The notes beneath the pieces are model-generated. The model was not told the origin of the DNA. It saw nothing but the letters and a program-made list of their open reading frames with translations, and searched no databases. From DAORHV01 sp964434575 (GTDB lineage: Bacteria; Patescibacteriota; Gracilibacteria; Peribacterales; Peribacteraceae): a stretch of 18,674 nt of DNA. Position 1 is the stretch's first letter. Each line of letters begins with the position of its first letter. The position numbers were made by a program, and so were the translations under genes. Below, piece after piece: positions 1 through 6,050 of the stretch. The DNA is taken from NCBI GenBank assembly GCA_964434575.1, contig CAYSWB010000025.1:1-18674 (forward strand), written 5' to 3'.

Positions 1-64
1 GACGCGCACGACTCAAAATCGTGTACCGCAAGGTGTGAGGGTTCGAGTCCCTCCCCCGGCACCA
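1..64 (+). tRNA. tRNA-Leu (anticodon CAA), 5' part outside window
   Basis: Only the 3' part of the gene is present. The anticodon stem is 7-11 paired with 19-23, and the seven-base loop 12-18 puts the anticodon CAA at 14-16. A long variable arm (ACC-GCAA-GGT core) is typical of class II tRNAs such as Leu. It is followed by the T arm (GAGGG, loop TTCGAGT, CCCTC), the acceptor 3' strand CCCCGGC, discriminator A at 61 and a gene-encoded CCA at 62-64. The D arm and 5' acceptor strand lie before base 1. The short hairpin CCCGC-ATCA-GCGGG at 65-78 follows directly but has no T tract. Confidence 0.93.
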
Positions 65-86
65 CCCGCATCAGCGGGAGAATGCT

Positions 87-845
87 CTAGAGACCTTCGC
101 AACTTGGGCCATCCTGGTATCCGAAATACCCTTCACCCGAAGCGTTCTCTTGGCAGAAGCGTTCCACGACCTCTCGTGCCAATACCATCACTTTTGCAGC
201 TTCCGCTCGGTTGAGGGCGTCAGCAGGGCGAAATGTGGTGAGCGGCGGACATTCGCGTGCAGACGCATCTTCATCGTAGGCGGTGCGGTTATCGCCAACC
301 ATGAGATTCAGGCGCATCACGTTTGCGATGTTCCACACTTCGGGATGGCTGATGGTCACGTCGGAAAACAGGGGCTGCGTCTCGGATAGGCACGGCGGCA
401 CATCGCCATACGCATATGCACCCCATAAGCTAACGGACAGCATATTTGCCAACTCGCCGCGCGTCAGCGGTCGGTCAAGATCTTTTCCAGAGAGAAACGT
501 CATATTCCGTTCGCCGACATTCCGCTGGCGCAGGATCTTGATATAGCGAGCGGCCCAATGATTCTGGATGTCGCCGGTATCCACTGCCGCACCCGTATCT
601 GCAATGCGCGATGCTTCCACTGCCATTTTAGCGGCTTCAGCAACGGTCACATTACTTGTCGGCCCGAACATGCCGGTCGGCTGGTCATTCGCGTCTTTAT
701 AGCCGCTGACGATTCCGGCTTCCTGCGCGCGGTCGACGTATGAGGCGTACCATGCCGACGGCGAAATATCGCTGAAAGTCACGGCATGGGCCAAAGGAAT
801 CGCAACGAGCGAGGCGACGATGGATCGCAGGGCAATGCGCCGCAT
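87..845 (-). CDS. Secreted protein with three SLH-like domains
   Basis: The 252-residue product is predicted to be exported and attached to the cell surface. It opens with a signal peptide (MRRIALRS, a hydrophobic stretch, then AHA as likely cleavage site near residue 21). Three S-layer homology-like repeats follow: FSDI...WYASYVDRAQEAGIVSGY, then DIQNHWAARYIKILRQ with LTRGELANML, then FSDV...VWNIANVMRLNLMVG with LNRAEAAKVMV. SLH domains usually bind cell-wall polymers or pack into S-layers. The short C-terminal tail and four cysteines (PPCLSE, ARECPP, RFCQEN, SCEGL) may form disulfides. The frame stays open upstream to 902, but the start at 845 gives a proper signal peptide and has TATTCT eight bases before the ATG. 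It is convergent with tRNA-Leu. There is no extra enzymatic domain, so its role is probably structural. Confidence 0.85.
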   Translation of the reverse strand: MRRIALRSIVASLVAIPLAHAVTFSDISPSAWYASYVDRAQEAGIVSGYKDANDQPTGMFGPTSNVTVAEAAKMAVEASRIADTGAAVDTGDIQNHWAARYIKILRQRNVGERNMTFLSGKDLDRPLTRGELANMLSVSLWGAYAYGDVPPCLSETQPLFSDVTISHPEVWNIANVMRLNLMVGDNRTAYDEDASARECPPLTTFRPADALNRAEAAKVMVLAREVVERFCQENASGEGYFGYQDGPSCEGL

Positions 846-853
846 GATTGAAA

Positions 854-859
854 AGAATA
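854..859 (-). promoter_or_regulatory. Putative -10 (TATTCT) of the SLH gene
   Basis: TATTCT on the minus strand ends eight bases before the ATG at 845, so transcription would begin at or next to the start codon. No convincing -35 box or Shine-Dalgarno sequence is seen. The call rests on the same arrangement before many other genes here. Confidence 0.45.
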
Positions 860-958
860 AGGATATTTCCCGCAGTCTAGATACGGATCCAATGGACGAC
901 AAGGGTTGTGCCGATCATTCCTCATTGCATGGAGCGGTGTATTTCAATAAGAATCTCC

Positions 959-1615
959 ATGATATTGCTGTCTGATTTCGCGTACCTCCGGCGCATCCAG
1001 GCCAGCGGTTCGCCGGCGGCGCTTCTGCGCGAGCCTGCATTCTTGACGGCTCAGGATCTCTTCTTCGAAACCGTGGCCGCGCTGGGTGGCGAGGTGGACT
1101 TCGACATTGCCGACATGCGCGAGGTGCATGCCGTCGCCGCGCTGGGTTCCGTGAAAGGACTGCGCGTGCTGGATGTGGGTTGCGGTTCGCCGGAGGCGTA
1201 TGTGTTGGAAGATACGTTCCGTGACCGCTATCCGCCGTTGTTTGCCGAAATGCTCACCACGCTCGGCGCGTCGGTGACCGGCGTGGACATCCGGCCGAAT
1301 CCGGGCGCCGGCTACGACCACCGCGTGCTGGACTGTGCCGAGCCGGGTTGGTGTGCATCGTTCCAGCCGCCGTACGACATCGTCGCCTGCTTGAGCGTGT
1401 TCAATGCCCCGAAGAGCCCGTTCGAGCGCGACGCGGCATTGTGCGACCGGCTGCTGGACGACATGCGTGGACTGCTGAAGCCCGACGGCCTGCTGATCGT
1501 CACGCTGCGCGACGAGATGTCATCGGACAAACGGCGTGTGTCGTCATACGCCGAAACGAAGGGCTTGGACGTCCTTCATTGCGACGCGAACTGCGCGTGG
1601 TTGCGGCCCTGCTAA
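959..1615 (+). CDS. Class I SAM-dependent methyltransferase
   Basis: The product has a Rossmann methyltransferase fold. Counting from the ATG at 959 (218 residues), the SAM-binding motif I is VLDVGCGSPEA at about 70-80. The acidic residue that would bind the SAM ribose is D110 in VTGVDIRPN. PYDIVACLSVFNA at about 138-150 matches motif IV, and GLLKPDGLLIVTLRD matches the late strand of the fold. The substrate cannot be told: the insert around 82-98 and the Cys-rich end (HCDANCAWLRPC) are not signatures I recognise. Upstream in-frame starts exist at 908 (GTG) and 929 (ATG), and none has a ribosome-binding site. The gene overlaps the convergent YggT gene by four bases at the stop codons. Confidence 0.8.
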   Translation: MILLSDFAYLRRIQASGSPAALLREPAFLTAQDLFFETVAALGGEVDFDIADMREVHAVAALGSVKGLRVLDVGCGSPEAYVLEDTFRDRYPPLFAEMLTTLGASVTGVDIRPNPGAGYDHRVLDCAEPGWCASFQPPYDIVACLSVFNAPKSPFERDAALCDRLLDDMRGLLKPDGLLIVTLRDEMSSDKRRVSSYAETKGLDVLHCDANCAWLRPC

Positions 1616-1977
1616 GGCTCTTGCTGTTCCAGCTTGATGGCTGCCTCCGGCGTGGAGACGGTTTTGCTCATGAAGAAAATCTTCAGGATGCCGTACGCCA
1701 CCACGGCGTAGACCAGCATGGCCAGCAGCGTGCTCCACTCGAGCACGTACGGACTGCCCTCCACGCGGCCGAGAGCGAACACGCTCAGGAACGGTCCCGC
1801 GATGGGCGCGGTGATGGAGTAGATGAAGTTCGTGAAACCGGCGGCCGGGTTGGCGCCGAGCATTTTCAGGATGAAGCGGAACATCAGCAGCGCTTCGACG
1901 ATGCCGAGCGCGAACCAGACGACTTGGGTGCCGCGGTACAAGGGCTTGGTGCGGGACGACGTGTATGAGGATTCCAT
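1612..1977 (-). CDS. YggT-family integral membrane protein
   Basis: This 121-residue protein has three predicted membrane segments at about 17-40, 47-69 and 80-102. It shows the family pattern of an aromatic/hydrophobic helix ending in FRFILKMLGANP, then FTNFIYSITAPIAGPF, then a last helix. YggT proteins are small inner-membrane proteins of uncertain role, linked in different bacteria to osmotic tolerance or to cell-division gene clusters. The N-terminus (MESSYTSSRTKPLYRG) is polar and probably cytoplasmic, as is the C-terminal tail rich in Glu and Gln. It lies 34 bases after a small membrane ORF on the same strand and may share its transcript. Its stop overlaps that of the convergent methyltransferase gene. 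Confidence 0.82.
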   Translation of the reverse strand: MESSYTSSRTKPLYRGTQVVWFALGIVEALLMFRFILKMLGANPAAGFTNFIYSITAPIAGPFLSVFALGRVEGSPYVLEWSTLLAMLVYAVVAYGILKIFFMSKTVSTPEAAIKLEQQEP

Positions 1978-2011
1978 GTATGGAGCGGGGGAATTGGGGA
2001 AAGGTCAGGAC

Positions 2012-2149
2012 CTACGAACCGCAATGATGCGGCGGTTGCGCGTTGGCCAGGGCGGCGTCGGCGGGCAGGGGGCGGGTCATGATGCCGAGCGCCAGCACGA
2101 TCGAGCCGAAGACGACGGCGAACGCGATGGGCACGAGCTTGAGCAGCAT
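2012..2149 (-). CDS. Small single-span membrane or secreted peptide (45 aa)
   Basis: A short frame (ATG at 2149, TAG at 2012-2014) encodes 45 residues. After MLLK comes an uninterrupted hydrophobic run, LVPIAFAVVFGSIVLALGIM, at about 5-24. A polar tail containing ADAALANAQPPHHC follows. The layout fits either one membrane anchor or a signal peptide, with ADA or ANA as possible cleavage sites. It fills an otherwise empty gap and lies 34 bases upstream of the co-directional YggT gene. No family is recognised. Against it: no Shine-Dalgarno site and no clear -10 close to the ATG, and small hydrophobic frames can arise by chance in GC-rich DNA. Confidence 0.45.
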   Translation of the reverse strand: MLLKLVPIAFAVVFGSIVLALGIMTRPLPADAALANAQPPHHCGS

Positions 2150-2202
2150 GGAGAACGGGAAGGTGCATATGATCAGACGCGGCTCGGGGTCGTTCCTTAC
2201 AG

Positions 2203-2232
2203 TTGACTGATAACGTAATTTTGCTGTCTAGT
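2203..2232 (+). promoter_or_regulatory. Promoter of the unknown gene at 2239 (TTGACT-18-TCTAGT)
   Basis: A -35 box TTGACT (2203-2208), an 18-base spacer and TCTAGT (2227-2232) lie so that the -10 ends six bases before the ATG at 2239. Transcription would then start at the start codon, giving a leaderless message. The -35 matches the sigma-70 consensus at five of six positions. Confidence 0.5.
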
Positions 2233-2238
2233 AGACAT

Positions 2239-2718
2239 ATGAACAGAGAGCCTGCCGACCCCATCGCGGAGGCCTTCGCGGAGGCGCTGGCCCCCGAGTG
2301 CTGGCAGTTGCCAGAGGTCCTGCGCGGCCGGGGCCGGGTGGAGCTGGTGGTGGACTATTGCCGGACGATGACCATGCAGCTCATCACGGCCGCCGATTTG
2401 CCGGCAGACCGGTTCCGTCCGGGCGGATTCGCCGATCCGCCGCCACCCGACACGCTGTTGGCCGAAGTGACCGAGCGCAGATGGGAGGAGGACAAGCCCG
2501 AAGTCGTGCACAAGCGCAGCAGGTACTTCCGCGCCGACGAACCCTGGATGGCCGTGCGGCGTTCGGACATGCCGGTAACAACCGCCGCGTATCGCCCCGG
2601 TATGGACACGCTGGTGGGCGATACGGTGCGGTCCACGGCGCCGGGCCGGCGGTACACCGAAGAAGTGCCAGTCGTCACCCTCGGCCGCATCGTCCCGCCG
2701 GATGAACCGCGTGACTAG
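2239..2718 (+). CDS. Conserved-looking protein of unknown function (159 aa)
   Basis: I do not recognise a family. The product is soluble, with no signal peptide or membrane segment. It starts with an acidic helix (REPADPIAEAFAEALAPECW) and contains a possible core, VELVVDYCRTMTMQLITAADLP. A Pro-rich loop (FADPPPPDTLLAEV) follows, then a charged half with YTEEVPVVTLGRIVPPDEPRD at the end. The frame is open from a TTG at 2203, but that codon lies inside the -35 box. The ATG at 2239 sits six bases after the -10 and is the better start. It overlaps the convergent FAD monooxygenase gene by four bases at the stop codons. Codon use is GC-rich like its neighbours, so recent transfer is not suggested. 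Confidence 0.65.
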   Translation: MNREPADPIAEAFAEALAPECWQLPEVLRGRGRVELVVDYCRTMTMQLITAADLPADRFRPGGFADPPPPDTLLAEVTERRWEEDKPEVVHKRSRYFRADEPWMAVRRSDMPVTTAAYRPGMDTLVGDTVRSTAPGRRYTEEVPVVTLGRIVPPDEPRD

Positions 2719-3848
2719 ACCTTCTGATTCATGAAGGATTCCAGGTTCCAGAAGTACACGCGCGCGAGTACGTGCTTCATCAGCGAGTTGCGCACTCGCG
2801 ACAGCCTGCCGCCCATGTTCGTCAGCCGGTGCAGCAGCCACGACCAGCGCGCCAGGTGCCGCACGCGCGGCAGACGCCGGCGTCGGTAAGCGTTGAACGC
2901 GCCGGATACGTCGCCGTCGCAACGGCCAAGCTCCTCGGCCAGCACGCGGGAGTCCTCCAGCGCCATCGAGGCGCCCATGCCGAGCATGGGAGAGAGGGCA
3001 TGGATGGCGTCGCCGAGAAGGACCACGCGGCCCGAGTGCCATGTTTTCAGATGCACTTCCTCATCATCATTGTGGTAGATCTCGGCCGGTCCCTCGGGCA
3101 GGTGTTTGAGGATGGTTGCAACCGGTTCCGGCATATCGCTGAAGTGATCCACCAAAAACGCGCGGAATGTCAGCGGGTCCGTGTATGAGTGCGCCTTGGC
3201 CGGCAGACCGAACATCACTGCCAGGTGGTCGTTATTGCACGGGAACACGGCCGCGACTTTGGCGTCGCCGAGGAAATAGATGACTTCTTTGGGCGGGGTC
3301 ACGCCGGTCACCCACATCAGCCAGAAGGTCAGGCCGGTGTACTGCTTGTTGGTCTTGGGTTGCACGTACTTGCGGATCTGCGAATTGATGCCGTCGGCGC
3401 CGACCACTAGGTCGAAACGCTCTCGCACGTCGTCGTTAAAGGTGACGTTCACACCGTCTTCGTCCTGCTCGATGTTCGTGACGGTCGTGCCCATGCGGAT
3501 GTCGGCGCCGTCGTTGGCTTCGCGCAGGAGTGTGTGCAAGATCTCGCGCTCGGTTTCCAGCACGGGGCCGTGCTTCTTGTGGATGCGCTCGAAGCTGGAT
3601 TCGCGGATCGTGCGCCCCTTGTGGTCCTTCAGCACGTGCGAGGGCAGCACTTTCGACAGCGCCTGCAGCTTGTCTGCTACGCCAATTTCCTTCAGCACGC
3701 GAAGCCCGCTCGGAAAGAGGCCAAGCACGTAGCCGATGGTCCGCCACGTCCTGGAGCGTTCGATCAGCACGACTTCATGGCCCTGCTTGCGCAAGTATGC
3801 CGACAAGGACAAGCCGCCGATGCCTCCTCCGACGATCAGGATTTTCAT
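2715..3848 (-). CDS. FAD-dependent monooxygenase (group A, UbiH/PHBH type)
   Basis: The 377-residue product has the full set of group A flavoprotein monooxygenase motifs. A GxGxxG Rossmann turn for FAD is at 7-12 (VGGGIGGLSLSAYL), ending with the ribose-binding Glu in VVLIER. The DG motif (VVGADGINSQIRK, about 148-160) contacts FAD and NADPH. The GD motif (VVLLGDAIHALSPMLGMG, about 275-292) binds the FAD ribityl chain, followed by ASMALEDSRVLAEEL. Such enzymes hydroxylate or epoxidise aromatic or polyprenoid substrates using NAD(P)H and O2. The substrate cannot be read from sequence, and no ubiquinone or aromatic-degradation genes are nearby. It lies downstream of pfk on the same strand but has its own promoter inside the pfk terminator hairpin. 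The C-terminus is basic (RRRRLPRVRHL) and might touch the membrane. Confidence 0.88.
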   Translation of the reverse strand: MKILIVGGGIGGLSLSAYLRKQGHEVVLIERSRTWRTIGYVLGLFPSGLRVLKEIGVADKLQALSKVLPSHVLKDHKGRTIRESSFERIHKKHGPVLETEREILHTLLREANDGADIRMGTTVTNIEQDEDGVNVTFNDDVRERFDLVVGADGINSQIRKYVQPKTNKQYTGLTFWLMWVTGVTPPKEVIYFLGDAKVAAVFPCNNDHLAVMFGLPAKAHSYTDPLTFRAFLVDHFSDMPEPVATILKHLPEGPAEIYHNDDEEVHLKTWHSGRVVLLGDAIHALSPMLGMGASMALEDSRVLAEELGRCDGDVSGAFNAYRRRRLPRVRHLARWSWLLHRLTNMGGRLSRVRNSLMKHVLARVYFWNLESFMNQKV

Positions 3849-3849
3849 A

Positions 3850-3896
3850 AAGAAAAAGGGTGTTTCTTTGCTCTCAGTATAGCAGAAAACACCCTT
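3850..3896 (-). terminator. Rho-independent terminator after phosphofructokinase
   Basis: A 10 bp perfect stem (3856-3865 with 3887-3896, AAGGGTGTTT/AAACACCCTT) closes a 21-base loop. On the minus strand it is followed by TTTTTCTTT, which runs up to the ATG of the monooxygenase gene. The loop contains the -10 of that next gene. Confidence 0.75.
3876..3890 (-). promoter_or_regulatory. Extended -10 promoter of the monooxygenase (TGCTATACT)
   Basis: On the minus strand GTTTTCTGCTATACT holds the extended -10 TGCTATACT (3884 to 3876). The start codon at 3848 is 27 bases past the hexamer, so this gene should have a short leader. The same 15 bases occur at 11055-11069 before another gene. The box lies inside the hairpin that ends the upstream pfk transcript. 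Confidence 0.65.
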
Positions 3897-3908
3897 CTTT
3901 GGTATCTG

Positions 3909-5033
3909 TTAGCCAACCGCGACGTCGTTTTGCGACTGTTTCTGACGCAGGTCACGGACGACGTTCGGGGGTAGCAGGTGGCGGCCCATTTTCCGGGGAT
4001 CGTAGTGGTCCTCGGTGACGTGGCGACCGCCCGTCGCTTCGTCCAGCGGCACGGCCACGATGCGGCCTTCGCGCAGGGCGGCCATTTTGCCGAAGTCGCC
4101 TTCATGCGCCAGGTGCCCGGCCATGGCGCCCAGCTGCGAGGCGAACAAGGCGTCGGAAGCAATCGGGTTGCCGTTGCGGACGCTGTATCCCGTCACCTGC
4201 ACCTGCGTGCCGTAGCCGGTGACCTTCTTCACGCGAGCGAGCAGGCGCTTCGCCGCGTCTTCCTTCCGTGCATGGCCGAAACCGTCCACTTCGCCGTTGG
4301 CGTTCTCCGCGCCGCCTTCGGGCTGTTCGTAGCCCTCCGCGATGGCGATGACCACGTGGCCCTGCTTCTTGTAGATGGCATCGATGCGCGCCATCAGCTC
4401 GGTCTCGGCAATGGGGAATTCCGGGATGAGCGTGATGTCCGCGCCGGCGGTGTGGCCGGCGTCCAGCGTGATCCAGCCGGCGTCGCGCCCCATGATCTCC
4501 ACCGCGGCGACGCGACCCATGGAACGCGCGTCAACGCGCATGCGGAGAAGCGCCTCGCGCGCTTCGTGGACGGCGGTTTCGAAGCCGAACGTACGGTCGG
4601 TTCCATGCACGTCGTTGTCGATGGTCTTCGGCACGCCGATGGCCTGCACGATGCCGTCGCGCGAGAGCCGTCCTGCCTGGCCGAGCGTGTCGTCACCGCC
4701 GATGGTGATGAGACCGTCGATGCCGTATTCGGCGGCCGTGGCGCGGACTCGTTCGTACTGGTCCGGCTTGAATTTCGTGCGCGAACTGCCGAGGTCGGTA
4801 CCGCCCGTGTGGATGAGGGCGCGGATCCGGTCCGCCGTCAGATCGCGGAAGTCGATGACCCGCTGCTTGCTGAGCATGCCGGCCCAGCCGCCTTCGATGC
4901 CGATGGCGTCGTCGCCGCTTTCATGCAGCTGGCTCACGGCGCCGTGGATCACCGAATTCAGGCCCGGGGCGATGCCGCCGCCGGTCAAAATACCGATACG
5001 TTTCTTGGATGTGGGAGAGGATGGGGTGTTCAT
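3909..5033 (-). CDS. pfp: 6-phosphofructokinase, probably pyrophosphate-dependent
   Basis: This enzyme phosphorylates fructose 6-phosphate to fructose 1,6-bisphosphate in cytoplasmic glycolysis. The 374-residue product starts its fold with RIGILTGGGIAPGLNSVIHG (12-31). It has ITIGGDDTLGQAGRL at 109-123, the active-site PKTIDND at 135-141 (catalytic Asp included), and MGRDAGW at 181-187 for substrate binding. Two positions separate donor classes in this family. ATP enzymes have Gly after GGD and before TIDND (GGDGS, PGTIDND), whereas pyrophosphate enzymes have Asp and Lys. This protein has both Asp (GGDDT, residue 115) and Lys (residue 136), so a PPi-dependent, possibly reversible, enzyme is inferred. 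A Gly/Asn-rich insertion near 248-258 (EGGAENANGEVDG) may be a surface loop. It is transcribed away from the BtuF-like gene, and a 26 bp inverted repeat lies ten bases upstream of its ATG. Confidence 0.9.
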   Translation of the reverse strand: MNTPSSPTSKKRIGILTGGGIAPGLNSVIHGAVSQLHESGDDAIGIEGGWAGMLSKQRVIDFRDLTADRIRALIHTGGTDLGSSRTKFKPDQYERVRATAAEYGIDGLITIGGDDTLGQAGRLSRDGIVQAIGVPKTIDNDVHGTDRTFGFETAVHEAREALLRMRVDARSMGRVAAVEIMGRDAGWITLDAGHTAGADITLIPEFPIAETELMARIDAIYKKQGHVVIAIAEGYEQPEGGAENANGEVDGFGHARKEDAAKRLLARVKKVTGYGTQVQVTGYSVRNGNPIASDALFASQLGAMAGHLAHEGDFGKMAALREGRIVAVPLDEATGGRHVTEDHYDPRKMGRHLLPPNVVRDLRQKQSQNDVAVG

Positions 5034-5042
5034 GGATCTTTA

Positions 5043-5068
5043 TTGCATGCTTGACTGTCCGCATGCAA
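5043..5068. promoter_or_regulatory. 26 bp inverted repeat, candidate operator before pfk
   Basis: Perfect 8 bp arms TTGCATGC (5043-5050) and GCATGCAA (5061-5068) flank a 10-base spacer, TTGACTGTCC. The spacer holds a + strand -35-like TTGACT. The repeat begins ten bases upstream of the pfk ATG, in the gap between two divergent genes. Arm length and symmetry suit a dimeric repressor site, but an RNA hairpin is equally possible. Confidence 0.4.
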
Positions 5069-5145
5069 CTCATTTTGATCACCATCTGTTGTCAAGGGCC
5101 GACGAAAGCCAAAAAGTCCAGTTCCATTTCGTGAAAACGCAGCGG

Positions 5146-5151
5146 TATGCT
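5146..5151 (+). promoter_or_regulatory. Putative -10 (TATGCT) of the BtuF-like gene
   Basis: TATGCT ends six bases before the ATG at 5158, the spacing expected for a leaderless message. A second possible promoter is TTGACT (5051-5056), a 17-base spacer and TTTGAT (5074-5079), which would give a leader of about 70 bases. Confidence 0.4.
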
Positions 5152-5157
5152 GTGCGC

Positions 5158-5922
5158 ATGCGCGTCGCGTCGTTGTCTCCGGCGGCCACGGAAATCCTGT
5201 TCGCCATCGGGGCGGGCAAGGACATCGTGTGCGTGGACCAGTTCAGCGACGAGCCCGCCGACGCACGCGGCCTGCCGCACCTGAAGGACCATCAGAAGAT
5301 CGACGCCGACGCGCTGGCCGCGTTCAAGCCCGAGGTGGTGTTCACCGGGACGCTGGTGCAGGAGAAGCTCGCCCAGTTTCTGAAGGTGTCGCAGCAATTC
5401 GCCGTCATTCACCACGACCCGCGCAGCATCGGAGACATCCACGAGTGCATCCGGTCCATGGGGTTGCTGCTCGGCAAAGAGAGGGAGGCCAACCAGGTGG
5501 TCATGGACATGCACAACGGCCTCGCCGACGTGCGCAAGAAGGCCAAGCTGCTCGGGTCCAAGCCCCGCGTCTACGTCGAGGAGTGGCACAACCCGCCCAT
5601 GGCCAGCGGCAACTGGGTGCCCGAGCTCGTGACGCTGGCCGGCGGCACGCCGTTCCCGCTGCAGCCGCGCGCGCCCAGCCGCGAGGTGTCGCTGGCGGAG
5701 GTCCAGGCGTTCGATCCGGACATCATCGTGCTCAGCATTTGCGGCGCCGGAAGGTTCGCGGAGAAAAAGCTCCTGACGTCGCGTCCGGGTTGGGATGCAT
5801 TGCGCGCGGTGGCGGGCGACAAGGTCTTCGTGATCGACGACTCGCTGCTGAACCGCCCGGGTCCGAGGCTCGTGGAGGGCGCTCAGCGATTGTACGGATG
5901 GATGTTCCAGTCGCTTCATTAG
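5158..5922 (+). CDS. BtuF-like helical-backbone metal/cobalamin binding protein
   Basis: The 254-residue product matches the periplasmic-binding fold of cobalamin and iron-siderophore binding proteins. It starts directly with MRVASLSPAATEILFAIGAG. A first lobe ends near residue 88, a long linking helix (about 92-133, IGDIHECIRSMGLLLGKERE onward) follows, and the second lobe has VEEWHNPPMASGNWVPELV (140-158) and a final DPDIIVLSICGAGRF section. The EWxxPPxxxGxWVPELVxLAGG pattern is characteristic of stand-alone BtuF-like proteins in many bacteria. There is no signal peptide or lipobox and no permease or ATPase gene beside it, so it may be cytoplasmic or exported differently. The frame is open far upstream, antisense to pfk. 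Family homology begins only at 5158. Confidence 0.8.
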   Translation: MRVASLSPAATEILFAIGAGKDIVCVDQFSDEPADARGLPHLKDHQKIDADALAAFKPEVVFTGTLVQEKLAQFLKVSQQFAVIHHDPRSIGDIHECIRSMGLLLGKEREANQVVMDMHNGLADVRKKAKLLGSKPRVYVEEWHNPPMASGNWVPELVTLAGGTPFPLQPRAPSREVSLAEVQAFDPDIIVLSICGAGRFAEKKLLTSRPGWDALRAVAGDKVFVIDDSLLNRPGPRLVEGAQRLYGWMFQSLH

Positions 5923-6006
5923 GAAGACAAAGACGACAAAGAATGCAAAGAAGACAGGGAATGTCGATCGTTGTCATCCTTATCGTCTTTGTCTTCCTGT
6001 TTTTTT
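5921..6006 (+). terminator. Long-stem terminator/inverted repeat after the BtuF-like gene
   Basis: A perfect 16 bp stem (5921-5936 with 5983-5998) encloses 46 bases, and seven T residues follow at 6000-6006. The 5' arm overlaps the stop codon of the upstream gene. The 5' arm is almost all purine and the 3' arm pyrimidine. The large loop also holds partial repeats of the arm (see findings). Confidence 0.6.
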
Positions 6007-6038
6007 GAAGTGGAATTTACATCAACCCGTCGCGGGGG

Positions 6039-6044
6039 CATGAT
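6039..6044 (+). promoter_or_regulatory. Possible -10 (CATGAT) of trxB
   Basis: CATGAT ends six bases before the ATG at 6051, in line with neighbouring genes. It matches TATAAT at only four of six positions and has no clear -35, so this is one of the weaker cases. Confidence 0.3.
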
Positions 6045-6050
6045 GCTCGT

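Noticed and set aside
65..78. Hairpin CCCGC-ATCA-GCGGG as a terminator of tRNA-Leu
   Set aside because: The stem is only 5 bp and there is no T tract on either strand.
3978..5054. 358-residue + strand frame opposite pfk
   Set aside because: pfk has all catalytic motifs. The opposite frame has no recognisable domain.
4375..5157. Open frame that would extend the BtuF-like protein by 261 residues upstream
   Set aside because: The extension is antisense to pfk, has Ser/Arg/Pro-rich shadow composition and no family similarity. Homology starts exactly at 5158.
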